Shown one piece after another: positions 57,511-64,000 of a stretch of 64,000 nucleotides of DNA; within the stretch, counting starts at the first letter, position 1; the number at the start of each line of letters is the position of its first letter. Source of the stretch: Microcystis viridis FACHB-1342 (GTDB taxonomy: Bacteria; Cyanobacteriota; Cyanobacteriia; Cyanobacteriales; Microcystaceae). Both the position numbers and the translations under genes were made by a program. Under the pieces are notes generated by a model, which saw only the letters and a program-made list of their open reading frames with translations, searched no databases and had not been told where the DNA came from. The stretch lies in NCBI RefSeq assembly GCF_014698335.1, contig NZ_JACJSV010000008.1, positions 26,993 through 90,992 on the forward strand, in the 5' to 3' direction.

Positions 57511-57672
57511 CGGTTTTCATCTGCTACTAATTATCCTGTTTCCTATTGTAGGGATTCCCCGCCCAGAAACAAGTTTTTTATTTGCGAACAAATGTACTGA
57601 AAGCCTTGGAGATAGTGACTGGAGTTGTGAAGTGTCAAGGGATCGGCTAAGATTGTGATAGATAATTTCCAG

Positions 57673-57796
57673 TAAAAGAGATGAATCAATTAAATTAAAG
57701 ATAGATTCTGTCTTTGATCCCCCCTTCCCCCCTTGATAAGGGTGGTGTCTGGCAATTTTTAACACCCACCTACTTAAAAGAGATGAATCAATTAAA
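57673..57796 (+). repeat. 22-bp direct repeats flanking an 80-bp insert upstream of the toxin-antitoxin pair
   Basis: The copies 57673-57694 and 57775-57796 are identical and each contains AAAAGAG plus ATGAATCAATTAAA, i.e. the ribosome-binding site and start of the antitoxin. The 80-bp insert has the arms of the dispersed repeat at 36207-36300. The upstream copy leads only to a four-codon peptide. Confidence 0.8.
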
Positions 57797-58004
57797 ACCT
57801 AAACTCGTCAATTATCCGGATTGGGATCGAAAAGAACAAATTAAACGAAATCGTTCGGCCTTGGCTATCTTAGAACAAAGACGACAAAAACGGTCACAAA
57901 TAACCGATGAGCAAGACCAAGAAATTTCCCAGTGTTTGCTCAATTTTCAGACTGCGATTGATAATGCTCGTCCTTTGGGTTCAAAGCTTTATAGCCAAGG
58001 ATGA
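57783..58004 (+). CDS. Putative antitoxin of a type II toxin-antitoxin pair
   Basis: 73 residues (MNQLKPKLVNYPDWDRKEQI), basic in the middle with a helical stretch (ALAILEQRRQKRSQIT). It lies immediately before a PIN-domain gene with an ATGA overlap, the layout of VapBC-type systems. I do not see a standard AbrB or ribbon-helix-helix motif, so the antitoxin class is open. The start is ATG 57783, after AAAAGAG; the same start region occurs duplicated 102 bp upstream. It normally binds and blocks the toxin and represses the operon. Confidence 0.78.
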   Translation: MNQLKPKLVNYPDWDRKEQIKRNRSALAILEQRRQKRSQITDEQDQEISQCLLNFQTAIDNARPLGSKLYSQG

Positions 58005-58468
58005 TTGTCTTTATCGATTCGGGGGTTTTGGGTTTACTAACTCATCCTAAAAAAGCGTGTAAACCAGCTGACTGCGAAGACTGGCTTTATTCACTTTTCT
58101 CCAAGGGCGTTTATGTAGTTAGTTCCGATATCTGTGATTATGAAGTCAGAAGAAGCCTATTATTAGAATCGGTCAAAAAAAATTCCTTTAATAGCCTAGA
58201 TAATCTTAATGAATTACGCAATGTCATTGATTTTTTAAATTTAGATACCGATGTGATGTTAGAATCGTCACAAATTTGGGTAGAAACTCGAAAGATTGGC
58301 AAACAAACGGCTGATAATTACAAGATTGACGTAGATATTATTATTTTTGCTCATTGGCAGTTATTAAAAAAACAATATCCGAGTCGTTATCTAGTCATCG
58401 CTACCACTAATGTCAAACATTTTCAGGGATTCGCAGAAGCTTTAAATTGGCAGGATATTAACCTATAA
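58001..58468 (+). CDS. PIN-domain toxin (VapC-like ribonuclease)
   Basis: 155 residues. PIN fold acidic residues are visible: Asp in VFIDSGVLGLL at the N-terminus, Glu in SSDICDYEVRRSL, Asp in the KIDVDIIIFAHW segment and the C-terminal TTNVKHFQGF pattern of the PIN family. Such toxins cleave RNA. It overlaps the antitoxin by four bases (ATGA), so translation is coupled. The stop is 44 bases before obgE. Confidence 0.86.
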   Translation: MIVFIDSGVLGLLTHPKKACKPADCEDWLYSLFSKGVYVVSSDICDYEVRRSLLLESVKKNSFNSLDNLNELRNVIDFLNLDTDVMLESSQIWVETRKIGKQTADNYKIDVDIIIFAHWQLLKKQYPSRYLVIATTNVKHFQGFAEALNWQDINL

Positions 58469-58512
58469 CAGCTTTGATCTCGATCATTTTTTCACTTTAA
58501 TTATTTAATCTT

Positions 58513-59541
58513 ATGCAGTTTATTGATCGCGCCGAAATAGAAGTAGAAGGGGGTAAGGGAGGTGATGGAATTGTCGCTTTCCGTCGGGAAAAATACGTCC
58601 CCGCTGGCGGTCCGGCCGGAGGTAATGGGGGAAAAGGTGGTTCGGTGATTTTCGTGGCGACTCAGAACCTGCAAACCCTGCTAGATTTCCAGTATAGTCG
58701 CTATTTTAAGGCCGATGACGGTAAACGGGGCGGCCCGAACAACTGCACCGGGGCCAACGGTAGCGATCGCATTATTAAAGTTCCCTGTGGTACAGTGGTT
58801 TATGATCTCGATAGCGAGGAAATTATCGGCGATTTGGTCACTCCCGAACAGACTTTAATCGTGGCTGCCGGGGGAAAAGGGGGATTAGGCAACCGACACT
58901 TTTTAAGTAATAATAATCGCGCACCCGAATACGCTTTACCCGGTTTAGACGGAGAAAAACGCCATTTACGCCTAGAATTGAAGTTATTAGCGGAAGTGGG
59001 CATTATCGGGCTGCCCAATGCGGGAAAATCCACCCTAATCTCGGCCGTTTCCTCTGCTCGTCCCAAAATCGCCGATTATCCCTTTACGACTCTCATTCCT
59101 AACTTGGGAGTGGTACGCAAACCCACGGGAGATGGGACGGTATTCGCCGATATTCCTGGATTAATCGAGGGAGCGCACCTAGGAATCGGCTTAGGACACG
59201 AATTTTTGCGCCACATCGAACGTACACGCCTGTTAATTCATCTTGTTTCCTTGACAGCAGAAGACCCGATCGCCGATTATCAAATTATCGAAGGAGAATT
59301 GGCCGCCTATGGTCGAGGCTTAGAAAAGCGATCGCAAATACTGGTTTTCAACAAAATTGATGCTGTGGACGAGGAAACGATAGATAACTATCAAAAGCAG
59401 TTTGCTAAAATAACTAATGCCGAGATTTTGACTATTTCCGCCGTAACAGGAGCCGGATTAACCACTTTACTCGCCAAAGTTTGGCAGCAATTAGAGCAAC
59501 TGGAGAGGGTCGAGGATGAAACCCCTTCCCTGTTTTCCTAA
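58513..59541 (+). CDS. obgE: GTPase Obg (CgtA)
   Basis: 342 residues. The glycine-rich OBG fold ([32 protein letters not shown] cut here to its start) spans about 1-158, followed by the GTPase domain: G1 [11 protein letters not shown]2 and switch DYPFTT, G3 [13 protein letters not shown]4 NKID and G5 SAVTG. The optional C-terminal OCT domain is absent, as is common in cyanobacteria. It is a ribosome-assembly and stress-control GTPase, usually essential. It is close behind the toxin-antitoxin pair but should have its own transcription. Confidence 0.96.
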   Translation: MQFIDRAEIEVEGGKGGDGIVAFRREKYVPAGGPAGGNGGKGGSVIFVATQNLQTLLDFQYSRYFKADDGKRGGPNNCTGANGSDRIIKVPCGTVVYDLDSEEIIGDLVTPEQTLIVAAGGKGGLGNRHFLSNNNRAPEYALPGLDGEKRHLRLELKLLAEVGIIGLPNAGKSTLISAVSSARPKIADYPFTTLIPNLGVVRKPTGDGTVFADIPGLIEGAHLGIGLGHEFLRHIERTRLLIHLVSLTAEDPIADYQIIEGELAAYGRGLEKRSQILVFNKIDAVDEETIDNYQKQFAKITNAEILTISAVTGAGLTTLLAKVWQQLEQLERVEDETPSLFS

Positions 59542-59550
59542 AATCGCTCG

Positions 59551-59916
59551 TTAGTTGTTGAGCTGCCGGGGTGCAGGTGGTCGGCGATTGCTCGGCCTTC
59601 TTTCCGTACCTTCAAAGTTACCATTAGAACGACGGGTGCGGCGCTGTTCGCCTTCATTTTCGGCCGCATAGACTTCTAGATAAAGAGAGCGACCCGCATT
59701 TGCGGCCGCCATCTCTAGGGTAGTTCTAATCGCCTGTAAATTGCGTCCTCCCCGGCCGTAAACTTTGCCTTTATCGGCATCATCGAAGGCTACACGCACC
59801 CAAAGACGTTCATTTTCCTTACAGCGCTCGATATCCAATCTCAGACTGGCCGGATCTTCCAAAAACGGCTCGATCATAAATTTCACCAGTTCGAGATAAT
59901 TGGGGGTACTAGGCAT
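59551..59916 (-). CDS. KH-domain RNA-binding protein
   Basis: 121 residues from ATG 59916 ([20 protein letters not shown]). The KH core contains the GxxG-type loop in [19 protein letters not shown]. The C-terminal tail (about 85-121) is rich in Arg, Glu and Pro and disordered. It is the small KH protein that follows rpsP in many bacteria and probably acts in ribosome or RNA metabolism. It overlaps rpsP by 8 bp and is co-transcribed with it. Confidence 0.9.
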   Translation of the reverse strand: MPSTPNYLELVKFMIEPFLEDPASLRLDIERCKENERLWVRVAFDDADKGKVYGRGGRNLQAIRTTLEMAAANAGRSLYLEVYAAENEGEQRRTRRSNGNFEGTERRPSNRRPPAPRQLNN

Positions 59917-60157
59917 TGATTTTCTCGAAAATTTTCTGTTTGGTGAGAATGCTGCGCACGGTGTCCGTCGGTTGCGCTCCTTGTTGTAAGCGTCGGATGA
60001 TTCCTTCTTCATCGAGACGCACTTCATCGGTGCGGGGATTGTAAAATCCTAATTCCTCTAGGGGACGACCATCGCGACGACTGGTGCTAACGGCCGCAAC
60101 GATACGATAACTGGCTTCGCGTTTTTTACCAAAGCGTTTTAGACGTAATTTGATCAT
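59909..60157 (-). CDS. rpsP: 30S ribosomal protein S16
   Basis: 82 residues starting [20 protein letters not shown], the canonical bS16 N-terminus, with [16 protein letters not shown]. It is a small-subunit assembly protein. The gene overlaps the KH-domain gene by 8 bp. Start ATG at 60157. Confidence 0.97.
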   Translation of the reverse strand: MIKLRLKRFGKKREASYRIVAAVSTSRRDGRPLEELGFYNPRTDEVRLDEEGIIRRLQQGAQPTDTVRSILTKQKIFEKINA

Positions 60158-60249
60158 GGTTACTCAAAAATTCTTCTTTCCGATTCTAACTCATCCCGGC
60201 GGTATTTCCACAAGTGGCGATCGAGGGAACGGTCGGCAGCCATTCGATA

Positions 60250-60492
60250 TTATTGAAAATAACGCCGAAAACGAGGGTCTAAATGGTCTTTTTTGCGGCG
60301 ATTACAGGATAAACAAAGGGTTTGCAGGTTACTAATATCGTTACTGCCACCTAAAGCTAAGGGAATTATATGATCTATGGAAAGTTGGGCTAATTTTTCG
60401 GGTTTACCGCAACTCTGACATTGATAATTATCCCTTTGATAAACATATTTTCTCACTTCGATCGGAATCGGTATTCTCGGAGTTTTTGCCAT
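60250..60492 (-). CDS. HNH endonuclease family protein
   Basis: 80 residues. CQSCGKPEKLAQLSIDHIIPL (cut to its key parts CQSCG and SIDHIIPL), then SNLQTLCLSCNRRK give the Cys4 zinc ribbon and the His of the HNH motif, with Asn and Asp in the downstream helix. It is a stand-alone small HNH nuclease. No restriction or intein context is present nearby. Confidence 0.88.
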   Translation of the reverse strand: MAKTPRIPIPIEVRKYVYQRDNYQCQSCGKPEKLAQLSIDHIIPLALGGSNDISNLQTLCLSCNRRKKDHLDPRFRRYFQ

Positions 60493-60562
60493 GATAATTA
60501 CAGCAGGCGACAGGATAGAGGTGATTGCTTTAATTTATTTTCCTTATTACCTAATTAGGTTT

Positions 60563-61105
60563 TCAGGAATTGAAGTTAGTTTTTTCTGAATTTTCTCGCA
60601 ACATTTGCCGAATTTCCTCTAGGGGTGATTCTGGTTCCAGTGGGCTATTTTCGGGAATAAATTCTAGAGTAATTTTTATTTGACGAGTTTCATTGAAATG
60701 CTCAAATCCCTGTTTCTGTAATTCCCGCAGAAATTCGTCATCATAATCTGGATGTCCAGGTGTTTTATTAGGCAGTTTTTCTAAAACATTAGAAAAAGTA
60801 CATTCTCCATAAGTTTTAACTTTTCCTGTTCTCCAGTCTTTCTCCCCCCGTATTAATAATTTACAATGCTTCCCTTCACTCGGATAATGAACCCATTCAA
60901 TTTTATTAATTTGACCAAATAGAGACGACCTATCTCCCGTTAGTCTTCCAAAGGAAGTATATTTGCCGATATAGTTTAAAAAATCTGCTTGGATTTTTTC
61001 CCTAAATTTTCTCACTAAAATAACTTCTTCATCTTCAAACATCAATACACTATCATCATCTTCGATAATAATTTTCTGAGAGTTGTTAAAAGTATCAAAA
61101 TTCAT
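60563..61105 (-). CDS. Protein of unknown function, tandem paralogue 1
   Basis: 180 residues, unrecognised family. It starts with an acidic N-terminus (about 12-30, IIIEDDDSVLMFEDEEVIL) and is followed by a conserved body (KFREKIQADFLNYIGKYTS, EWVHYPSEGKHCKLLIRGEK, TYGECTFSNVLEKLP). A good AAGGAG precedes the ATG. The neighbour at 61136 is about 80 percent identical over its shared body. Likely full-length, since it has a proper start and longer ends. Confidence 0.72.
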   Translation of the reverse strand: MNFDTFNNSQKIIIEDDDSVLMFEDEEVILVRKFREKIQADFLNYIGKYTSFGRLTGDRSSLFGQINKIEWVHYPSEGKHCKLLIRGEKDWRTGKVKTYGECTFSNVLEKLPNKTPGHPDYDDEFLRELQKQGFEHFNETRQIKITLEFIPENSPLEPESPLEEIRQMLRENSEKTNFNS

Positions 61106-61135
61106 TCTTTTGCTCCTTAATTATTCCCTATCCAA

Positions 61136-61564
61136 TCATAATAACATACAAATTTTCTCTAGGGGTGATTCTGGTTCCAGTGGGCTATTTTCAGGAATAA
61201 ATTCTAGTATAATTTTAATTTGACGAGTTTCGTTTAAATACTCAAATTCCTGATTTTGTAATTCCCGCAGAAATTCGCCATCATAATCTGGACGTTCAGG
61301 TGTTTTTTTAGGCAGTTTTTCTAAAACACTAGAAAAAGTACATTCTCCATAAATTTTAACTTTTCCTGTTCTCCATTCTTTCTCCCCCCGTATTAATAAT
61401 TTACAATCCTTCCCTTCACTCGGATAATGAACCCATTCAATTTTATTAATTTGACCAAATAGAGAAGACCTATCTTGCATATCTGTTCGTAGTCTTTCAA
61501 AGGAAGTATATTTGCCGATATAGTTCAACAAATCTGCTTGGATTTTTTCCCTAAATTTTCTCAC
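61136..61564 (-). pseudogene. Truncated tandem paralogue of the gene at 60563
   Basis: 142 codons matching residues 32-165 of the neighbouring gene. The homologous reading frame continues a few codons upstream (VILV) and then leaves the homologous sequence without an ATG, so the N-terminal 30 residues are missing and only a GTG at 61564 could start it. The C-terminus is also shortened (EKICMLL). Extra codons (RTDMQ) lie in the body. I regard it as a decaying duplicate, although expression from GTG is possible. Confidence 0.65.
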
Positions 61565-61703
61565 TAAAATAACTTCTTGATTTTTTTTGAGATTTTCCTG
61601 TGATCTTAATCACTGAGAATTAAAATATTAATCTAGCTAAAGTAATAAGTGTGTTAGCGAAAACTAACACACCTAAAATTAAGATTAGATTTTTTACCCT
61701 TTT

Positions 61704-62780
61704 CTAACCGTAAACTTTCCCATAATACTCTTGATATTCTTTGGATAACAAAGGTTGCCACCAATCCCGATGATCGAGATACCATTGAATGGTTTTTCTT
61801 AATCCCCCCTCTACCGTTTCTTCGGGTTGCCAACCTAATTCGGTGCGAATTTTAGTGGCATCAATAGCATACCGGCGATCATGTCCGGGGCGATCCCTGA
61901 CAAAAGTAATTAAATTCTGAGCAGGTTTCACGGGTAAATCGGGAGCTAATTCATCCATTAAATCACATAACATCCTGACTAAATCGATATTTTTTACCTC
62001 ATTATTTCCGCCAATATTATAGGTTTCTCCCGCTTTTCCTTTGTGAATAACTGTATCTAAAGCTTGACAATGATCCCGCACATATAACCAATCTCGAACA
62101 TTTTGACCATCACCATAAACAGGTAAAGGTTTACCCAAAAGAATATTAATACACATCAAAGGAATTAACTTTTCGGGAAAATGATAAGAACCATAATTAT
62201 TAGAGCAATTAGTAATAATTGTCGGCATTCCGTAGGTATGAAAATAAGCTCTCGCTAGATGATCACTCCCCGCTTTTGAGGCAGAATAGGGACTATTAGG
62301 AGCATAGGGAGTAGTTTCGGTAAAAGCCGGATCATCTAATCCTAAACTGCCATAAACCTCATCGGTGGAAACGTGCAGAAAACGATAGTTATCGGGTTGG
62401 TGATTACTTAACCAATGTTGCCGAAAACTTTCTAATAGAGTAAAAGTTCCCACCACATTAGTTTGCACAAAAGCTCCAGGACCAAGAATCGATCGATCCA
62501 CATGGGATTCGGCGGCAAAATGGGCAACTGTATCGATATTTTCACTGGCAAATAACTCATCAACTAAAGCTCGATCGCAGATATCCCCTTGCAGAAAACG
62601 GAGATTCTTTCTATCTTTCAGTGTCGCTAAATTATGCAAATTGCCCGCATAGGTAAGAGCATCGAGAACAATAACACGATCCTCAGGATAATTCTCGCAC
62701 CAATGATGAACAAAATTCGAGCCGATAAATCCTGCTCCACCAGTAATTACTATGCTTCTAGCTTGATTTTCTATCGCCAT
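61704..62780 (-). CDS. rfbB: dTDP-glucose 4,6-dehydratase
   Basis: 358 residues from ATG 62780, preceded by AGAGGTGG. NAD-binding [15 protein letters not shown], the catalytic triad with STDEVYGS and [16 protein letters not shown], and [16 protein letters not shown] are all present. It converts dTDP-glucose to dTDP-4-keto-6-deoxyglucose for rhamnose and other deoxysugars of surface polysaccharide. The usual rfbA, rfbC and rfbD genes are not next to it. The longer in-frame start would overlap the CDF gene and is rejected. Confidence 0.95.
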   Translation of the reverse strand: MAIENQARSIVITGGAGFIGSNFVHHWCENYPEDRVIVLDALTYAGNLHNLATLKDRKNLRFLQGDICDRALVDELFASENIDTVAHFAAESHVDRSILGPGAFVQTNVVGTFTLLESFRQHWLSNHQPDNYRFLHVSTDEVYGSLGLDDPAFTETTPYAPNSPYSASKAGSDHLARAYFHTYGMPTIITNCSNNYGSYHFPEKLIPLMCINILLGKPLPVYGDGQNVRDWLYVRDHCQALDTVIHKGKAGETYNIGGNNEVKNIDLVRMLCDLMDELAPDLPVKPAQNLITFVRDRPGHDRRYAIDATKIRTELGWQPEETVEGGLRKTIQWYLDHRDWWQPLLSKEYQEYYGKVYG

Positions 62781-62826
62781 GGCCACCTCTAGCAAAAGTT
62801 CGCTACTTATTTTAGGCTTTTTTGCT

Positions 62827-63753
62827 TCACACTTCTTCATCAAAAGTGATCTTATCGGAGTGATAATCCGGCGGTTCAACGTGAATTAAAATTCTCACAG
62901 GGCTAAATTGTTGGCTTAATCTTGCTTCTACCGCTTCCGTGATTGCGTGAGCAGTTTCTACATCTTGAGCGGAGACAATTAGGTGCATTTCCATAAATAC
63001 CTGTCTTCCCACCACTCCCCGAGACGCGATCGCATGACAATTAAGCACCCCCGGCACCTCCATGACAATTTGATGAATCACTTCAGGAGCGATCGCCATT
63101 TCATCCACTAACAAAGGTAAATTTTCCTTGAGAACTTTCCAACCACTGCTAAACACCAAAAAAGCGACGGGAAAGGACAAAATCACATCTAACCATTGTA
63201 ATTGGGGAATATTAGCCGTATTACCCACCCAAACCCCAACTAACCCCAATAAAACCGTAATTGTCACCCACACATCACTCATGGTATGACGAGCATCGGC
63301 AATCAAAATCGCACTACCGACACGCTGCCCCACGGATCTCTCATAGTAGGTGACAAAAATATTCACCCCTAAAACGATAATTAATAGCCATAATTCAGGA
63401 CCGGCAATCTCGACAGGTTTTCCGCCTTTAATAATACGCATGATCGCCCCCTGCAAGATTTCAAAACAGGCAATTCCCAAAAAGGCAGCGATCGCTAAAG
63501 CTCCGATCGCTTCGTATTTCAGATGTCCGTAGGGATGATCTCGATCGGGATAGGGAGAGGAAAACCGCATCGCTACCAATCCCAAGACATTATTAGCACT
63601 ATCGGTGACACTATGGAGAGCATCCGCTTGCAAACTCAAAGAACTAATTCTCAAACCCACCCCCGCTTTGATCCCCATAACCAAAATGTTCAGCAGCAGG
63701 GTGATCCAAAGAACCTTTTGGACAGTAGCCCGATTATCTTTTAAAACAGCCAC
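62827..63753 (-). CDS. Cation diffusion facilitator (CDF) transporter
   Basis: 308 residues with six transmembrane helices in the first 210 and a cytosolic C-terminal domain. The metal site residues are in helix 2 ([14 protein letters not shown]-x-x-x-D) and helix 5 ([13 protein letters not shown]-x-x-x-D with an added His). Such proteins export Zn, Fe, Mn or Co by proton exchange; the metal cannot be read off the sequence. The start is a GTG at 63753. It is followed by rfbB 46 bp later. Confidence 0.92.
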   Translation of the reverse strand: MAVLKDNRATVQKVLWITLLLNILVMGIKAGVGLRISSLSLQADALHSVTDSANNVLGLVAMRFSSPYPDRDHPYGHLKYEAIGALAIAAFLGIACFEILQGAIMRIIKGGKPVEIAGPELWLLIIVLGVNIFVTYYERSVGQRVGSAILIADARHTMSDVWVTITVLLGLVGVWVGNTANIPQLQWLDVILSFPVAFLVFSSGWKVLKENLPLLVDEMAIAPEVIHQIVMEVPGVLNCHAIASRGVVGRQVFMEMHLIVSAQDVETAHAITEAVEARLSQQFSPVRILIHVEPPDYHSDKITFDEEV

Positions 63754-64000
63754 AGGATTATCAGTTATCAGTGATCAGTGTTAATTTTCCCACTCTTATC
63801 TCCGTTTTTTTTCCTTTTTACTTTTGGCTCTTCTAGATTACTGGACAGTGGGAAGTTCTTGCCGGGGGGGGAAATCTGACTATCCCCAGGATGTTCAGGC
63901 CCACATTCCGCACCCTAAGTGTCACAACGTCTCAAAAGAGGAAGGGGCGTGAGTCAAAATACTTATCTAGAGGAGTGAGTTGGCGGCAAGCTGCCGGCAA
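63754..64000. repeat. Right-edge non-coding region with repeats and a possible element end
   Basis: CAGTTATCAGTGATCAG repeat at about 63760-63781. GGCTCTTCT at 63827 equals the end of the miniature element at 22068. A GC-rich palindromic stretch (GCGGCAAGCTGCCGGC) sits at the very edge. I see no complete gene; a mobile element may begin here and continue outside the window. Confidence 0.45.

Noticed and set aside
60150..60335. 61-codon open frame upstream of rpsP
   Set aside because: It overlaps the rpsP start and the HNH gene on the other strand and has no family match.

Overview
The window is chromosomal DNA from a unicellular bloom-type cyanobacterium, most likely Microcystis or a close relative. 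This rests on photosystem I genes (psaL, psaI), the oxygen-dependent chlorophyll cyclase acsF, an opcA-zwf pair, HIP1 palindromes (GCGATCGC, e.g. 6053-6060, 8974-8981, 9505-9512), A+T-rich coding DNA, and many small dispersed repeats, miniature elements and decayed insertion sequences. The species is an inference; no marker gene that settles it is present.

Layout. 1-10 kb: 3' part of a hybrid histidine kinase, then psaL-psaI, a universal stress protein, pgk, a Uma2 nuclease-like gene, zwf-opcA and an SLH-domain envelope protein. 10-22 kb: a 2045-residue TamB-like protein, a GNAT acetyltransferase, a hydrogenase maturation protease overlapping an MscS channel, a saccharopine dehydrogenase-like gene and an unusual histidine kinase. 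22-30 kb: a plus-strand accessory island rich in cell-wall functions (GHL10 hydrolase, membrane protein, lysozyme/L,D-transpeptidase-like fusion, SH3 protein broken by a stop codon, lipoprotein, DUF3616 protein). 30-36 kb: a SNF2 helicase and SWIM-finger pair followed by a translationally coupled ATPase and PD-(D/E)XK-like gene pair. That pair lies between the intact SWIM gene and a decayed second copy of the SWIM 3' end, so it looks like an inserted cassette and is the best candidate for an undescribed (defence-like) system here.

36-46 kb: an RCK-channel-RCK potassium channel protein, a large unusual membrane protein, CIRCE-controlled groEL, an ABC-F ATPase, a small secreted protein, a molybdopterin oxidoreductase and rpmF. 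46-57 kb: acsF, a frameshifted IS1-family element, a glucolipid synthase-like glycosyltransferase, a desaturase/SDR fusion, an alcohol dehydrogenase-like gene, a second universal stress protein, ComEC and SppA. 57-64 kb: a type II toxin-antitoxin pair, obgE, rpsP with its KH-domain partner, an HNH gene, a tandem pair of paralogues, rfbB and a CDF cation transporter.

Repeats shape the window. CAGTTAT heptamer arrays lie at six or more intergenic places. A roughly 97-bp element occurs four times, once split by a 133-bp miniature element with a 7-bp target duplication. A 28-bp motif begins at the stop codons of two genes. I found no tRNA, rRNA or CRISPR array.
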